This document shows positions 7,793 to 16,910 of a stretch of DNA of 48,255 nucleotides, in pieces. Source of the DNA: Desulfovibrionaceae bacterium. Lineage in GTDB: Bacteria > Desulfobacterota > Desulfovibrionia > Desulfovibrionales > Desulfovibrionaceae. The notes beneath the pieces were generated by a model, which saw only the letters and a program-made list of their open reading frames with translations, did not search any database and was not told the origin of the DNA. The first letter of the stretch is position 1. Every line of letters begins with the position of its first letter. The position numbers and the translations under genes were made by a program. The stretch lies in assembly GCA_016932995.1 (NCBI GenBank), contig JAFGBU010000027.1:1-48255 (forward strand), given 5' to 3'.

Positions 7793-8193
7793 ATGAACCG
7801 ATTCAAAAACATATTCGTCATGTCGAAATCCAGAAGATATCGATATGAAAAATATTTTGAACAAGGCATCGCGAAAAAAATTCTGTTCCTCGACGACGAA
7901 CAGATGATGCTCAGTTCTTTGAATCGAAGAATGCATAGGTTGCGAGAATGCTGGAACGCCGGATTTGTGGATAACGGTTATGCCGCTTTGGAAGCCATGG
8001 AAAATACAATATCGACGTAATTATTTGCGATCTATGCATTCTAGAGATGGACGTGGTTCAACTTTTCAAGGAGCTTAAGAGGCTATAGCCTCATGTTATA
8101 CGGGTAATCCTGACCGGAGTTACGGATAGTGAAGGCCAAATAGTTTCTCTTCCAACGCATATTCATAGATATCTATCCAAGCCATGCAGCTAG
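7793..8193 (+). pseudogene. Degenerate response-regulator receiver gene
   Basis: An AT-rich stretch unlike its neighbours. The frame from 7793 gives KKILFLDDEQMMLSSLNRRM, a receiver-domain start, and stops at 8020. After a one-base loss in the A-run near 8001-8004 the next frame continues IDVIICDLCILEMDV, with the phospho-acceptor Asp. It meets an in-frame TAG at 8086, then resumes PHVIRVILTGVTDSEG and HIHRYLSKPC, the end of a receiver domain. Adding back one base gives a continuous 134-codon ORF apart from the amber stop. It is clearly dead, and probably once a RpfG-like two-component regulator. It sits between gvpA3 and gvpY. Confidence 0.8.
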
Positions 8194-8519
8194 GAATCAA
8201 TAATAAAGCTACGTTTTATCTGCATTTGAAAGAATGTGAGTTTTACTTTAACAACAGGGGGGAGGACCTCTAGCAGGCGCCCCTCAAAATCCTCAGGGAA
8301 GCTCCCCTGTTCTAGTCATGACCCCTGGCAATAACGAGCTGAGTTGCGCGATTCGACCCAGCGCAACTTCGCCAAACATTTTCAGCACTGCCCTGGCCAA
8401 CCCACCCGGGCATCCCAACCCTTGGAGTTGCCCCCATAAACCGGACACTCCTGTTGTGCACATGACCATCGCCGCCGTCCCGCCGCCTCCGACGGGTTCT
8501 TGTTGCGCCCATTCTCGGC
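8194..8519. other. Unassigned stretch with an imperfect inverted repeat
   Basis: I see no credible gene here. Arms at 8253-8264 (aacaggggggag) and 8302-8311 (ctcccctgtt) can pair around a 37-nt spacer with two bulged Gs. The reverse-strand frame of the WYL fragment stays open through 8293-8519, but the translation does not look like a family member. It may be fused junk or a second relic. Confidence 0.3.
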
Positions 8520-8916
8520 GGCGGTCCCGGATGGCCAGGAACAGCGCCTCGATGGCCTCCTGGCGCGGGGTGTAGTCGATGGCCCCCTTCACCCGAGCGC
8601 GGGTGAAGGGGGCCAGGGCCTCGGAGCGCTGCTCCATGTCCGGCAAAAGCACCGTGGACTGGGCGATGGTGTTCTCCTCGTCGCGCCGGATGTTCTTGGG
8701 CATCAGGTGCCGGACCATGTCCCGGCAAAGCAGCAGGTGCTGGACGCGCTCCGGGGTGAGCGGGACGTTCGGCCGCGTGCGTAGCGGCTTGACCCGGAAC
8801 CAGCGCTTGCCGTCCTCGATCCAGGACTCGATGCCCACCTCGTGTCTCTTTTCGATCTGCTCGATCATGCGCAGGACGCTCTGCTTCGAGCACTCCAGGT
8901 CCGTCTCACAACAAGC
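8520..8916 (-). pseudogene. WYL-family transcriptional regulator fragment
   Basis: The reverse strand reads LECSKQSVLRMIEQIEKRHE (second half of an HTH) and continues GIESWIEDGKRWFRVKPL. The linker region includes RVQHLLLCRDMVRHLMP and GAIDYTPRQEAIEALFLAIR, which resembles the entry to a WYL domain. There is no start codon: the frame begins right after a TGA at about 8923. The WYL core itself is absent, the match ending near 8520. It is truncated at both ends. It probably arrived with, or was cut by, mobile-element activity between gvpA3 and gvpY. Confidence 0.5.
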
Positions 8917-8983
8917 TTCTCAACCAGCTAAAAACACGGGTTAAACAGCGTAGGACAACCCCCCTTATTTTTTGTATATTCCC

Positions 8984-9014
8984 TTGACAAATTAACATTC
9001 GCTGGGGTTATGTA
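8984..9014 (+). promoter_or_regulatory. Candidate sigma-70 promoter for gvpY-gvrA
   Basis: TTGACA at 8984-8989 and TATGTA at 9009-9014, 19 bp apart, in an AT-rich pocket about 100 bp before the gvpY start. TTATGT at 9008 gives an 18-bp spacer. The relics upstream would otherwise cut gvpY off from the main gvp transcript. Confidence 0.45.
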
Positions 9015-9117
9015 TAAATATATATGGTTATTATATGGTCGATATTTTGACGAAAAACACTTCGGCACAATACGGGTTGCTCCGCACAGGCGAAGGGCCC
9101 GGGGTCGATTGACGGCC

Positions 9118-9768
9118 ATGAACACAGCAAACAACCCGAAAGCATCGTCCAGGACCCTGATTTATCTGCCTATCGTCCATACCCTGGCGGACATGGGGGG
9201 CCTTGGCGAAACGGTGTTGCAAAAGACCCTCCAGAAGCTGGGCCGCAAGCGGTATTCCCGTAAATCCGAGGCCATAGACGCAATGTGGGGGGAAATCGAG
9301 CGGGTCGTGGGCGCCCTGCCCCTGGCCTGGGACAAGGTTCGCCTGTACCAGGACGGCTTGCCGGTCTGCGGCCGGGAGACGGATATCGTGACGGACCTGG
9401 CCCAGGCGGGGAGCAGAAACCATCAACTCCTGCTGCGCCTGATGCACAAGGGCGCGGCGCTCATGGGGACCGAATCGGCCGACCTGTTGGTGCAGGAATA
9501 CCAATTGGTCCGGCAATCCCTGGCAGCCGAGGGCCCCGCCCGTTTAGCCGGAGAACCGCACTCATCGAAAAGCGTCGTCGGGAGCGCCGCGCTGCTTGAG
9601 CGCCGCGACCAGTACATCGCCCGGCGGATCAATGAAACCATCGGGCCGGGCGAAACGGGCATACTCTTTTTGGGGATGCTTCATTCCCTGGCAGCGCTGC
9701 TCGATAAGGATATAGGGGTGGAGTTCCCTCTGCATCGGCCCCTTGGCGGTTTCGGGGAGGTAAAATGA
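9118..9768 (+). CDS. Conserved gas vesicle cluster protein (gvpY position)
   Basis: The 216-aa soluble protein has no motif I can tie to an enzyme. It begins NPKASSRTLIYLPIVHTLAD; the middle (WGEIERVVGALPLAWDKVRL and LPVCGRETDIV) is helical. The C-terminal third (RDQYIARRINETIGPGETGI then LFLGMLHSL) looks like a conserved block. I chose the ATG at 9118; an ATG at 9010 is open but lies within the AT-rich promoter stretch and would add poorly coding residues. Its stop overlaps the gvrA start (ATGA), so the two are translationally coupled. By position it corresponds to gvpY of Serratia 39006. Confidence 0.6.
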   Translation: MNTANNPKASSRTLIYLPIVHTLADMGGLGETVLQKTLQKLGRKRYSRKSEAIDAMWGEIERVVGALPLAWDKVRLYQDGLPVCGRETDIVTDLAQAGSRNHQLLLRLMHKGAALMGTESADLLVQEYQLVRQSLAAEGPARLAGEPHSSKSVVGSAALLERRDQYIARRINETIGPGETGILFLGMLHSLAALLDKDIGVEFPLHRPLGGFGEVK

Positions 9769-11138
9769 CATTACGCAACAGCCGGGTGCTGATCGTCGAC
9801 GACGAGGCCGATATTTGCCTGATGCTTTCCCACCTCATGGATCGCGAGGGGTTCATCAGCCTGACGGCCCATGACGGGGAGGCGGCCCTGAAAATGATCG
9901 CGCTCAAAAAGCCCGATCTGCTCCTGGTGGACATCAAGATGCCCGGCATGGACGGGATGGAGCTCCTCAAGCGGGTCAAGGAGCTGGATCAGGACCTGCC
10001 CGTGATCATGATCACCGCCTTCGCCCACGTCACCGGGGCGGTGGCGGCCATGAGGGGCGGGGCTTACGATTACCTGTCCAAGCCGTTCGAGCACGCCATG
10101 GTCGTCCGCCTGGTGCGTCACGCCCTGAACGAGAGGGTGCGCCGGCGGCGGCTTCTGGACATGGCCGACCAGGCCGCCGGGGACGCCTCCCTCAGGGACC
10201 GGATGGGTTGCAGCGAGGCGGTGAGCCAGATCATCGAAAAAGTGAATCAGGTGGCCAATTCCGACTTCAACGTGCTGATCCAGGGCGAAACCGGTTCCGG
10301 CAAGGATCTGGTGGCCCGCGCCATCCACCAGTTGAGCCGCCGCGCCAAGGGGCCCTTCGTCCCGGTGGACTGCGGAGCCATCCCCGAGACCCTCATCGAG
10401 AGCGAGATGTTCGGCTATCAGAAGGGGGCCTTCACCGGGGCGGTCGGGGCCAAGCCCGGGAAGTTCGAAATAGCCCGGGGGGGGACGCTCTTCCTGGACG
10501 AAATATCCAACCTGCCGCTGTCTTCCCAGGCCAAGCTGCTCCGCGTCTTGCAGGAGAAGACGGTCTACCGTCTGGGGGCCACCAAGGCCGTGCTTGTCGA
10601 TGTCCGGCTGCTGGCGGCCACCAACCAGGACTTGAGCCAGAAGGACGCGGCCTTGATGCGCGACGATCTGTTCTTCCGCTTAAACGAATTCAGCCTGACC
10701 ATCCCCCCCTTGCGCGAGCGCAAGCAGGACATCCCCTACCTGTGCAACCGCTTCCTGGCGCTCACCAACGCGGAGCTGCACAAGAACATCGGGGGAATAT
10801 CTGAATCGTGCCTGGAAATCCTGACCGCGTACGACTGGCCGGGGAACGTGCGCCAATTGCGTTCCGTCATCCGCCGCGCAGTGCTCCTGGCCGAGGACAC
10901 GATCACGGAAAAGCAGTTGGACATCAAGGGAGTCGTGGCCGCGGGCATGGCCTTCGTTCCCAGAATGCAAAAGATGCCCTGGCACGCCCACTCCTTCAAG
11001 GAGATCGTGCGCGACGGGGTGAACTCCATTGAAAAGGAAATCCTGGGCCGGGCCATGGAATACACCGGCGGCAACAAGGCCAAGGCGGCAAGGCTGTTGC
11101 GCATAGATTACAAAACCATGCACACCAAGCTCAAATAG
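9765..11138 (+). CDS. gvrA: NtrC-family sigma-54 response regulator (GvrA-like)
   Basis: The 457-aa product has a receiver domain (1-120; acidic pocket VDDE, phospho-acceptor Asp56 in LLVDIKMPGMDG, Lys in YLSKPF). The sigma-54 AAA+ domain follows (about 145-385), with Walker A GETGSGKD, the sigma-54 contact loop KGAFTGA, and Walker B GGTLFLDEIS. The C-terminus is a Fis-type HTH (YTGGNKAKAARLLRIDYKTM). It activates RNA polymerase-sigma-54 when phosphorylated. Placed inside the gvp cluster, it matches GvrA, reported to control gas vesicles in Serratia 39006. The kinase gvrB at 15,420 is a plausible partner. I found no clear GG-N10-GC promoter in the window's gvp gaps. Confidence 0.9.
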   Translation: MTLRNSRVLIVDDEADICLMLSHLMDREGFISLTAHDGEAALKMIALKKPDLLLVDIKMPGMDGMELLKRVKELDQDLPVIMITAFAHVTGAVAAMRGGAYDYLSKPFEHAMVVRLVRHALNERVRRRRLLDMADQAAGDASLRDRMGCSEAVSQIIEKVNQVANSDFNVLIQGETGSGKDLVARAIHQLSRRAKGPFVPVDCGAIPETLIESEMFGYQKGAFTGAVGAKPGKFEIARGGTLFLDEISNLPLSSQAKLLRVLQEKTVYRLGATKAVLVDVRLLAATNQDLSQKDAALMRDDLFFRLNEFSLTIPPLRERKQDIPYLCNRFLALTNAELHKNIGGISESCLEILTAYDWPGNVRQLRSVIRRAVLLAEDTITEKQLDIKGVVAAGMAFVPRMQKMPWHAHSFKEIVRDGVNSIEKEILGRAMEYTGGNKAKAARLLRIDYKTMHTKLK

Positions 11139-11166
11139 TTCGGTCTGCAGAAACCGGGGGGAAGAG

Positions 11167-11691
11167 ATGACTAGGAAAAAAAAGACGCCGTCCGGGGAAG
11201 AGGGCGCAACATGCGGTTTCCGCAGCCTGTTCACGGGGCTCGGGGAACTCATCGAGAAGGTCGGCTACCTGACCGAAAAAGGGGAAGAGCTGAAAAGAAG
11301 CAATGAGATCCTGGGCAAGGGCCTGGAAAAGGGGTTCAAGGGGGTCTACGGGATATCGGTCAAGATGGGCCTGGGCGACCGGGACATCAAGGTGGAGCCC
11401 TTCGGCAACCTCCAGCGGGACACAGAAACCGGAGAAGCCGAGGTCCAGGAGATCCGGGAGCCGGTGGTCGATGTCCTCGAGGAGAAGGACCATCTCCTGG
11501 TGGTGGCCGAAATGCCCGGCATCGGCGTCAAGGACGTGCGCCTCCAGGTCAAGGATGATCTGCTGACCATCGACGCCGCCAAGGGTGATAAGAAGTATCG
11601 CAAGGAGATACTTCTGCCCCGGAGCTACCCCCGGGAGAAGATAGGCATCTCCTGCAACAACGGCATCCTCAAGATCAAGTGCGTCCAGTGA
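11167..11691 (+). CDS. gvpH: Hsp20-type gas vesicle protein GvpH
   Basis: The 174-aa product has a helical N-terminal half (residues 1-90; SLFTGLGELIEKVGYLTEKG). The C-terminal alpha-crystallin/Hsp20 domain is about 95-174, with EPVVDVLEEKDHLLVVAEMP, the GI.VKDVRLQ strand, and CNNGILKIKC matching the Hsp20 A-x-x-x-G-x-L motif region. GvpH family proteins share this layout and may act as chaperones for hydrophobic Gvp proteins. The gene overlaps the open frame of the following ATPase and starts 28 bp after gvrA. Confidence 0.85.
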   Translation: MTRKKKTPSGEEGATCGFRSLFTGLGELIEKVGYLTEKGEELKRSNEILGKGLEKGFKGVYGISVKMGLGDRDIKVEPFGNLQRDTETGEAEVQEIREPVVDVLEEKDHLLVVAEMPGIGVKDVRLQVKDDLLTIDAAKGDKKYRKEILLPRSYPREKIGISCNNGILKIKCVQ

Positions 11692-11711
11692 ACAAGGGAT
11701 CGGGAGTCGGC

Positions 11712-13838
11712 ATGCAGGAATTCGAAGGCGCGTCGCTCAAGCTCAAGGTGACGGAAGCCCTGACCAAGGATGTCGGCAGGGCTTACGCCCGCATGGGGCC
11801 GGAGGACCAGGAGCGGTTGGGGCTCACCATCGGCGACAGCGTGGAAGTCGTCGGGAAACGCAGGACGGTGTGTAAGGTGATGCCCGCTTACAAGGAATTG
11901 CGCGGCCAGTCCAGGGTGCAGCTGGACGGGCTGACCCGCGACAACACCGGGGCCGGGCTCGACGAATTCGTGCAGGTGCGGAAAATCGCCTGCCGCTCGG
12001 CCGAGCGGGTGGTGCTCACGCCGGTCACCCTCATCCCGGCGGACCGGGACCTGAAATACATCGGCAGCCTTCTGGACGGCCTGCCCGTTTTGGAGGGGGA
12101 CAGAATCCGGGCCACCCTCTTCGGCAGCCGGTTCGCCGATTTCAAGGTGGAAAGCTTGAGCCCCAAAGGTCCGGTGTTCATCAACCCCACCACCGCTTTG
12201 GTGATCGGCAAGAAGCGCGGCGAGGAGTTCCCCCGGGCCGCGTCCTACGAGGACATCGGAGGACTCAAGGGCCAGCTCCAGCGCATCCGGGAGATGATCG
12301 AACTGCCCTTGCGCTATCCGGAACTCTTCGAACGCTTGGGGATCGACGCCCCCAAGGGCGTCCTTCTCCACGGGCCTCCGGGATGCGGCAAGACGCTCAT
12401 CGCCCGGACCCTCGCCCATGAGACGGACGCCAACTTCTTCTCCGTGAGCGGGCCGGAGGTGGTGCACAAGTTCTACGGCGAGTCCGAGGCCCACCTGCGC
12501 AAGATATTCGAGGACGCCAGTCGCAAGGGGCCGAGCATCGTCTTTTTGGACGAAATCGATTCCATCGCCCCACGCCGAGAGCGGACCGTGGGCGATGTGG
12601 AGAAAAGGGTTGTGGCGCAGCTGCTCGCCCTGATGGACGGCCTGGCCAAGCGCCAAAACGTCATCGTCATCGCCGCCACCAACATCCCCAACGCGCTCGA
12701 TCCGGCCTTGCGCCGCCCCGGCCGTTTCGACAGGGAAATCGTCATCCCCATTCCCGACCGGCACGGTCGCGAGAAAATCCTGGAGATCCACAGCCGGGGC
12801 ATGCCTCTGGCCGGGGACGTGGACCTGTCCCACTTGGCCGATATCACCCACGGGTTCGTCGGGGCCGACCTGGAGGCCTTGTGCCGGGAAGCGGCCATGA
12901 TCTGCCTGCGCCGCCTCATGCCGGACATCGATCTGGCCCTGGCCCATATCCCTTATGATCTCTTGGGGAAGCTCGAAGTGTACATGGATGACTTCCTGGC
13001 CGCCCTGCGCGAGGTGGAGGCCTCGGCGATCCGGGAGGTGTTCGTGGAGGTCCCGGATGTCCGCTGGCGGGATGTGGGCGGGCTTGGACGGGTCAAGGAC
13101 CGCCTCAGGGAGGCGGTGGAGTGGCCCCTCAAGTACGACCGCCTCTTCAAGCAGGCGGGGATCAAGCCCCCCAAGGGGATTCTTCTGGCCGGGCCGCCCG
13201 GTTGCGGCAAGACCATGCTGGCCAAGGCCCTGGCCACGGAAAGCCAGGTGAATTTCATCTCCGTGAAGGGCGCGGAGCTTATGTCCAAGTATGTGGGCGA
13301 GTCCGAACGGGGGGTCAGAGAGGTCTTCCGCAAGGCTAAGCAGGCCGCCCCCTGCATCATCTTCCTGGACGAGGTCGACGCGCTGTTGCCCGCGCGAGGG
13401 TCCGGCGGATCGGATTCCCACGTTCCCGAACGAGTCCTCAGCCAGTTCCTCGCGGAGCTGGACGGTATCGAGGAGCTCAAGGGAGTTCTGGTGCTCGGGG
13501 CCACCAACAGGCTGGACATCCTGGATGGCGCGGTGCTTAGGCCCGGCCGGTTCGACGAGATCGTGGAGATTCCCGTCGCCGATAGACAGGACCGGTTGGA
13601 AATCTTTCAGGTCCACCTGCGGGACAAGCCCCTGGCCGAGGGGGTCGACCTGGAGGATCTGGCGGACAAGTCCGAGGGGCAAAGCGGCGCGGCGATCGCC
13701 TCCATCTGCAACAAGGCCGCCCTCAGGGCCGTGCGCCGGGCCGTGGATGGCCTGTGCCGGTCTCCAGACCAGGAGACCTGCGTGCTCATCGAGCCCGCCG
13801 ATCTGGAAGCCGCCCTGGCGGCGGAGCGCGAGGCTTAG
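11712..13838 (+). CDS. CDC48/VCP-type double AAA+ ATPase of the gas vesicle cluster
   Basis: The 708-aa product has the full CDC48/VAT layout. A double-psi barrel N-domain (about 1-185) is followed by D1 with GPPGCGKTLIARTLAHE (about 222), Walker B IVFLDEIDSIAPRRE and RRPGRFDREI. D2 has GPPGCGKTMLAKALATE (about 494), CIIFLDEVDALLPARG and LRPGRFDEIVEIP. Both rings appear catalytically complete. CDC48-type unfoldases extract or remodel proteins; here vesicle assembly, turnover or aggregate control is inferred. An ATG at 11712 preceded by cgggag was preferred to a GTG at 11688 overlapping gvpH's stop. By position it equals Serratia gvpZ, but I am unsure the families match. Confidence 0.88.
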   Translation: MQEFEGASLKLKVTEALTKDVGRAYARMGPEDQERLGLTIGDSVEVVGKRRTVCKVMPAYKELRGQSRVQLDGLTRDNTGAGLDEFVQVRKIACRSAERVVLTPVTLIPADRDLKYIGSLLDGLPVLEGDRIRATLFGSRFADFKVESLSPKGPVFINPTTALVIGKKRGEEFPRAASYEDIGGLKGQLQRIREMIELPLRYPELFERLGIDAPKGVLLHGPPGCGKTLIARTLAHETDANFFSVSGPEVVHKFYGESEAHLRKIFEDASRKGPSIVFLDEIDSIAPRRERTVGDVEKRVVAQLLALMDGLAKRQNVIVIAATNIPNALDPALRRPGRFDREIVIPIPDRHGREKILEIHSRGMPLAGDVDLSHLADITHGFVGADLEALCREAAMICLRRLMPDIDLALAHIPYDLLGKLEVYMDDFLAALREVEASAIREVFVEVPDVRWRDVGGLGRVKDRLREAVEWPLKYDRLFKQAGIKPPKGILLAGPPGCGKTMLAKALATESQVNFISVKGAELMSKYVGESERGVREVFRKAKQAAPCIIFLDEVDALLPARGSGGSDSHVPERVLSQFLAELDGIEELKGVLVLGATNRLDILDGAVLRPGRFDEIVEIPVADRQDRLEIFQVHLRDKPLAEGVDLEDLADKSEGQSGAAIASICNKAALRAVRRAVDGLCRSPDQETCVLIEPADLEAALAAEREA

Positions 13839-13839
13839 C

Positions 13840-14643
13840 ATGTCCAGGGGATTGTATCTTTTCTGCCTGGCCCGTTCGGGTCTTTTACCCTCCTTCGAGG
13901 GGAGGGTGATCGATGGCCTGGGGCCCATGACCCTTCGCTCCTACCGGGATATCGCCGCGGTCTTGAGCGAGGTCTCCTTGGAGGACGCGATCGGCACGGA
14001 TGGGGAAACAGGGCTGCGGGAACCCGTCCGGACGTGGCGGCGGGCTTTGCGGCACGAAGAGGTGGTGGAGAAGGTCATGTGCTCTTGCGGCGTGCTTCCG
14101 GCCCGGCTGGACACCGTTTTTTCCAGTTGGGAAAGCCTGGAACGGGTTTTGCGAGCCCACCACGAGATCATCTCGCGGTTTCTGGACCGGGCCGCCGGCC
14201 GCGATGAATGGGCGGTCAAGGCGTTCCTGGATCGGGCCAGGGCGAAAGAGGCCCTTTTTGCCGACAAGCTCGCCCAAGAGGAGCACAATCTGGCCGCGTC
14301 GTCCACGGGCCTGCGTTATCTTCAGGTACAGCGCCTGCGCAAGGGCCTGGGAAACGAAGCGAGCCAAAAAATGCGGGAGGCCTGCCTCCAGGCCGAGGTG
14401 CGCCTGCGCGGGCATGCCAATGATTTTCGCCGGCGGGATGTGCTTTGCCCGGAGGCCTGCGGAGACCGGGAGATGATCATGAACTGGGCCTTTTGGGTGC
14501 CCCGGGAAAACACCGATGCCTTCAGGGCGTGCCTGGAAGACGTAAGCGGCCTCCAGGCCGGCGGCGGTCTCGTTCTGGAATGCACCGGGCCCTGGCCACC
14601 GTACAGCTTCTCGCCGTGCCTGGAAAAGGAGGCCGCGTCGTGA
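13840..14643 (+). CDS. gvpF2: GvpF/GvpL family protein (copy 2)
   Basis: The 267-aa product is a divergent GvpF/GvpL. It starts SRGLYLFCLARSGLLPSFEG and has the family motif in the form VMCSCGVLPARLDTVFSSWE. Long central helices follow, then a C-terminal ECTGPWPPYSFSP, matching the family's GPWPPYSF ending. The ATG lies one base after the CDC48 gene's stop, and the gvpF3 start overlaps its own stop, so all three are coupled. It probably acts with GvpF1 in assembly initiation. Confidence 0.85.
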   Translation: MSRGLYLFCLARSGLLPSFEGRVIDGLGPMTLRSYRDIAAVLSEVSLEDAIGTDGETGLREPVRTWRRALRHEEVVEKVMCSCGVLPARLDTVFSSWESLERVLRAHHEIISRFLDRAAGRDEWAVKAFLDRARAKEALFADKLAQEEHNLAASSTGLRYLQVQRLRKGLGNEASQKMREACLQAEVRLRGHANDFRRRDVLCPEACGDREMIMNWAFWVPRENTDAFRACLEDVSGLQAGGGLVLECTGPWPPYSFSPCLEKEAAS

Positions 14644-15370
14644 GCCGCCTAGTGTACTGCATCCTGCCCCGGCCGGCGACGGACCTTGGCGCGCACGGGA
14701 CGGGCGTCGACGGCCAACCCGTATGCTTGGTGTCGCATCGCGACCTGAGCGCGGCCACCTCGTTGCTGTCCAGGAAGAATATGCAACCCGACATCTCCCG
14801 GCTACGCGCCTATGAGCGGGTTGTCGCCTTGTTCCACAGCCGAAGCGCCGTCATCCCCATGCGCTACGGCTGCGCGGCGGATGACGAATCGCAGGTCGTC
14901 CGGATGGTTATGGAACATGCCGAGGAACACGGCCTTCTCCTCAAAGAGCTGGAGGGCTGCACTGAGATCGGACTGCGGATTCTGCCGGCGGGCCAGCCCC
15001 TGCCCGCCATGCCCCCTCCCTCCCCGGCCGGCGACGGCGCCTGCCCGCGTACCGGCTTGGACTACTTGCGCGCGCGGATCATTATGGCCGGGAGAAGCGT
15101 TGGCGGGAGGAGTGCCGCCAAACGGCCGAGCGCTGCCGCAAGGCCCTGGCCGGATGGTTCGTCAAATGCTTCAGCGAACCGCCCTCTCCCCGCACCCCGC
15201 TGTTGTCCATGTATTTTTTGGTGCGGCGCGGGGAAATCGAATCGTTTCGGCGAGCGTTCGACGAATACCGCGCGGCGGAGCCGGCCAAGCTGTTACTGAC
15301 CGGTCCCTGGCCGGCCTATAATTTCGTGGCCATGGACCTCCGCCTCAAATCGCCGCAAAACCGTGAATGA
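14640..15370 (+). pseudogene. gvpF3: GvpF/GvpL family gene (copy 3) with a one-base frameshift
   Basis: A GTG start overlaps the gvpF2 stop. The frame reads SRLVYCILPRPATDLGAHGT, then the family motif in SRSAVIPMRYGCAADDESQV and RTGLDYLRARIIMAG, then loses homology at about 15,091. The neighbouring frame continues EKRWREECRQTAERCRKALA and ends LTGPWPAYNFVAMDLRLK, the GvpF/L signature, stopping at 15,368-15,370. One G missing from the GGG at 15,090-15,092 restores a 243-aa protein. As written, translation runs in the wrong frame to 15,299. Either a recent mutation or a homopolymer error; other copies could compensate. Confidence 0.85.
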
Positions 15371-15419
15371 CCCCGTCGCAGGTTTATCCCGGGGGCCAAG
15401 GAGCAAAGGAAAGCCAGGC

Positions 15420-16904
15420 ATGGAGATCGAGCCGGAACTGAACAAATCCGCCCAGTTGAAATCAGCGCATCGCTACCAGAAGCTCTACGAAATGCTTTTG
15501 GAAGCCATACCCTCTTCCGTGTTGCTCATTGACCATGATTTGCGCATCGTCTCGGCCAACCGGAACTTCCTGAAGAAGATGCGCTGTTCCCTGGACAACA
15601 CCATCGGCTTCAGCCTCGCAGAGGTCTTGCCGTCCATTATCCTGGACCAGGCGAACATCATTTGGCGCATCAGCCAGGTATTTGAGAAGAACGAGGGCAT
15701 CCAGGGAGAGCGGTTGACTTACCGCGCCCCCGGTGTCCCCCTGACCATCTACTATTACAGCATCCTCCCCTTTTCCTGGCGGGGAGTCGTGGAAAAGGCC
15801 ATGCTGCTCATGGACGACGTCACGGAAAAAGTCCGCCTAAGCGAGGAGGTGCGCCGGGTGGAGCGCCACCTGGCGAGTATCGTGGAAAGCGCCAGCGACA
15901 TCGTCGTGTCCACGGACCTGGATGGGAGCATTTTGACCTGGAACACCGCCGCCGAGAGGCACTCGGGGTTCAAATTTTATCAAATCAAGGGGCGAACCTT
16001 CTTTGATCTGTGCGTCGCCGGCCACCACGAGGACATAACCACGGTCTTCTCCAACCTGTGCGCGGGCAAGGAAACGCAAATGGGGGAATGGAGCCTGATG
16101 ACCAGCGAGGGCGGCTCGATCCAGGTCTCCTGGGTCTGTTCCCCGATGCGGGATCACCAGGGGCAGACCACGGGCATGGTGGCGATGGGTCGGGATTTGA
16201 CCGAACGCCACAAACAGGAAGCCCAGCTACTCCAATTGCAGAAGTTTGCCGCCCTGGGTGTGATGGCTGGGGGGATCGCCCACGAGATCCGCAATCCCCT
16301 GGCCATTTGTGTTTCCGCGGCCCAGTTCATCCAGGAAGACAACGTGACGGCCGAATTTAGGCAGCTCTGCGCGCACAAGATCAAGTCCGGAATCCAGCGG
16401 GCGTCGGTGATCATCGAGAACCTGCTTTGCTTCGCCCGCCCGGCCGCGCAGATGGACCTTCGGGAAATCAGCCTGATCCCGCTGATCGAGGCCACCCTGG
16501 CCTTGATCACCAACGAGGCCAAAATTCAAAAGGTGGATTTGATCCGCCAGATGCCCGATCATCCCGTGCTGATCAGCGGCATCGAGGGTCTATTGCAGCA
16601 GGCCTTCCTGAATCTGTACCTGAACGCCATCCATGCCATGCCTGAGGGTGGGATTATCACGACCGAGGTGAAGATGGTCAACAACGAGGTACGGGTGCGC
16701 ATCGCGGATACGGGACACGGAATTCCCCAAGAGCACATAGATAAGATATTCGATCCATTCTATACGACATGGCCGGTTGGCAAGGGTATGGGCTTGGGCC
16801 TTTCCATCTGCTATTCCATCATCAAGCAACATTGCGGCAGCATCGAGGTGGCGAGCAATGGCGAGAAAGGAAGCGCGTTTACAGTCACATTTCCGACGAT
16901 CTGA
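15420..16904 (+). CDS. gvrB: PAS-PAS sensor histidine kinase (GvrB-like)
   Basis: The 494-aa soluble kinase has no membrane segments. PAS 1 is about 15-125 (LEAIPSSVLLIDHDLRIVSA) and PAS 2 about 135-255 (ESASDIVVSTDLDGSILTWN). The HisKA H-box GGIAHEIRNPLAIC puts the phospho-accepting His at about 286. The HATPase domain has an N-box (NLYLNAIHAMPEGG), G1 (DTGHGIP), F-box (FDPFYTTWP) and G2 (GKGMGLGLSIC). A cytosolic signal such as redox state is likely. I use the ATG at 15,420 behind aaagga; a GTG at 15,363 overlaps the gvpF3 end but lacks a site. It lies 6 bp before gvrC. Confidence 0.88.
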   Translation: MEIEPELNKSAQLKSAHRYQKLYEMLLEAIPSSVLLIDHDLRIVSANRNFLKKMRCSLDNTIGFSLAEVLPSIILDQANIIWRISQVFEKNEGIQGERLTYRAPGVPLTIYYYSILPFSWRGVVEKAMLLMDDVTEKVRLSEEVRRVERHLASIVESASDIVVSTDLDGSILTWNTAAERHSGFKFYQIKGRTFFDLCVAGHHEDITTVFSNLCAGKETQMGEWSLMTSEGGSIQVSWVCSPMRDHQGQTTGMVAMGRDLTERHKQEAQLLQLQKFAALGVMAGGIAHEIRNPLAICVSAAQFIQEDNVTAEFRQLCAHKIKSGIQRASVIIENLLCFARPAAQMDLREISLIPLIEATLALITNEAKIQKVDLIRQMPDHPVLISGIEGLLQQAFLNLYLNAIHAMPEGGIITTEVKMVNNEVRVRIADTGHGIPQEHIDKIFDPFYTTWPVGKGMGLGLSICYSIIKQHCGSIEVASNGEKGSAFTVTFPTI

Positions 16905-16910
16905 TGCATC

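Noticed and set aside
9010-9117. Longer gvpY start at 9010
   Set aside because: The added codons lie in the AT-rich promoter pocket and there is no ribosome site.
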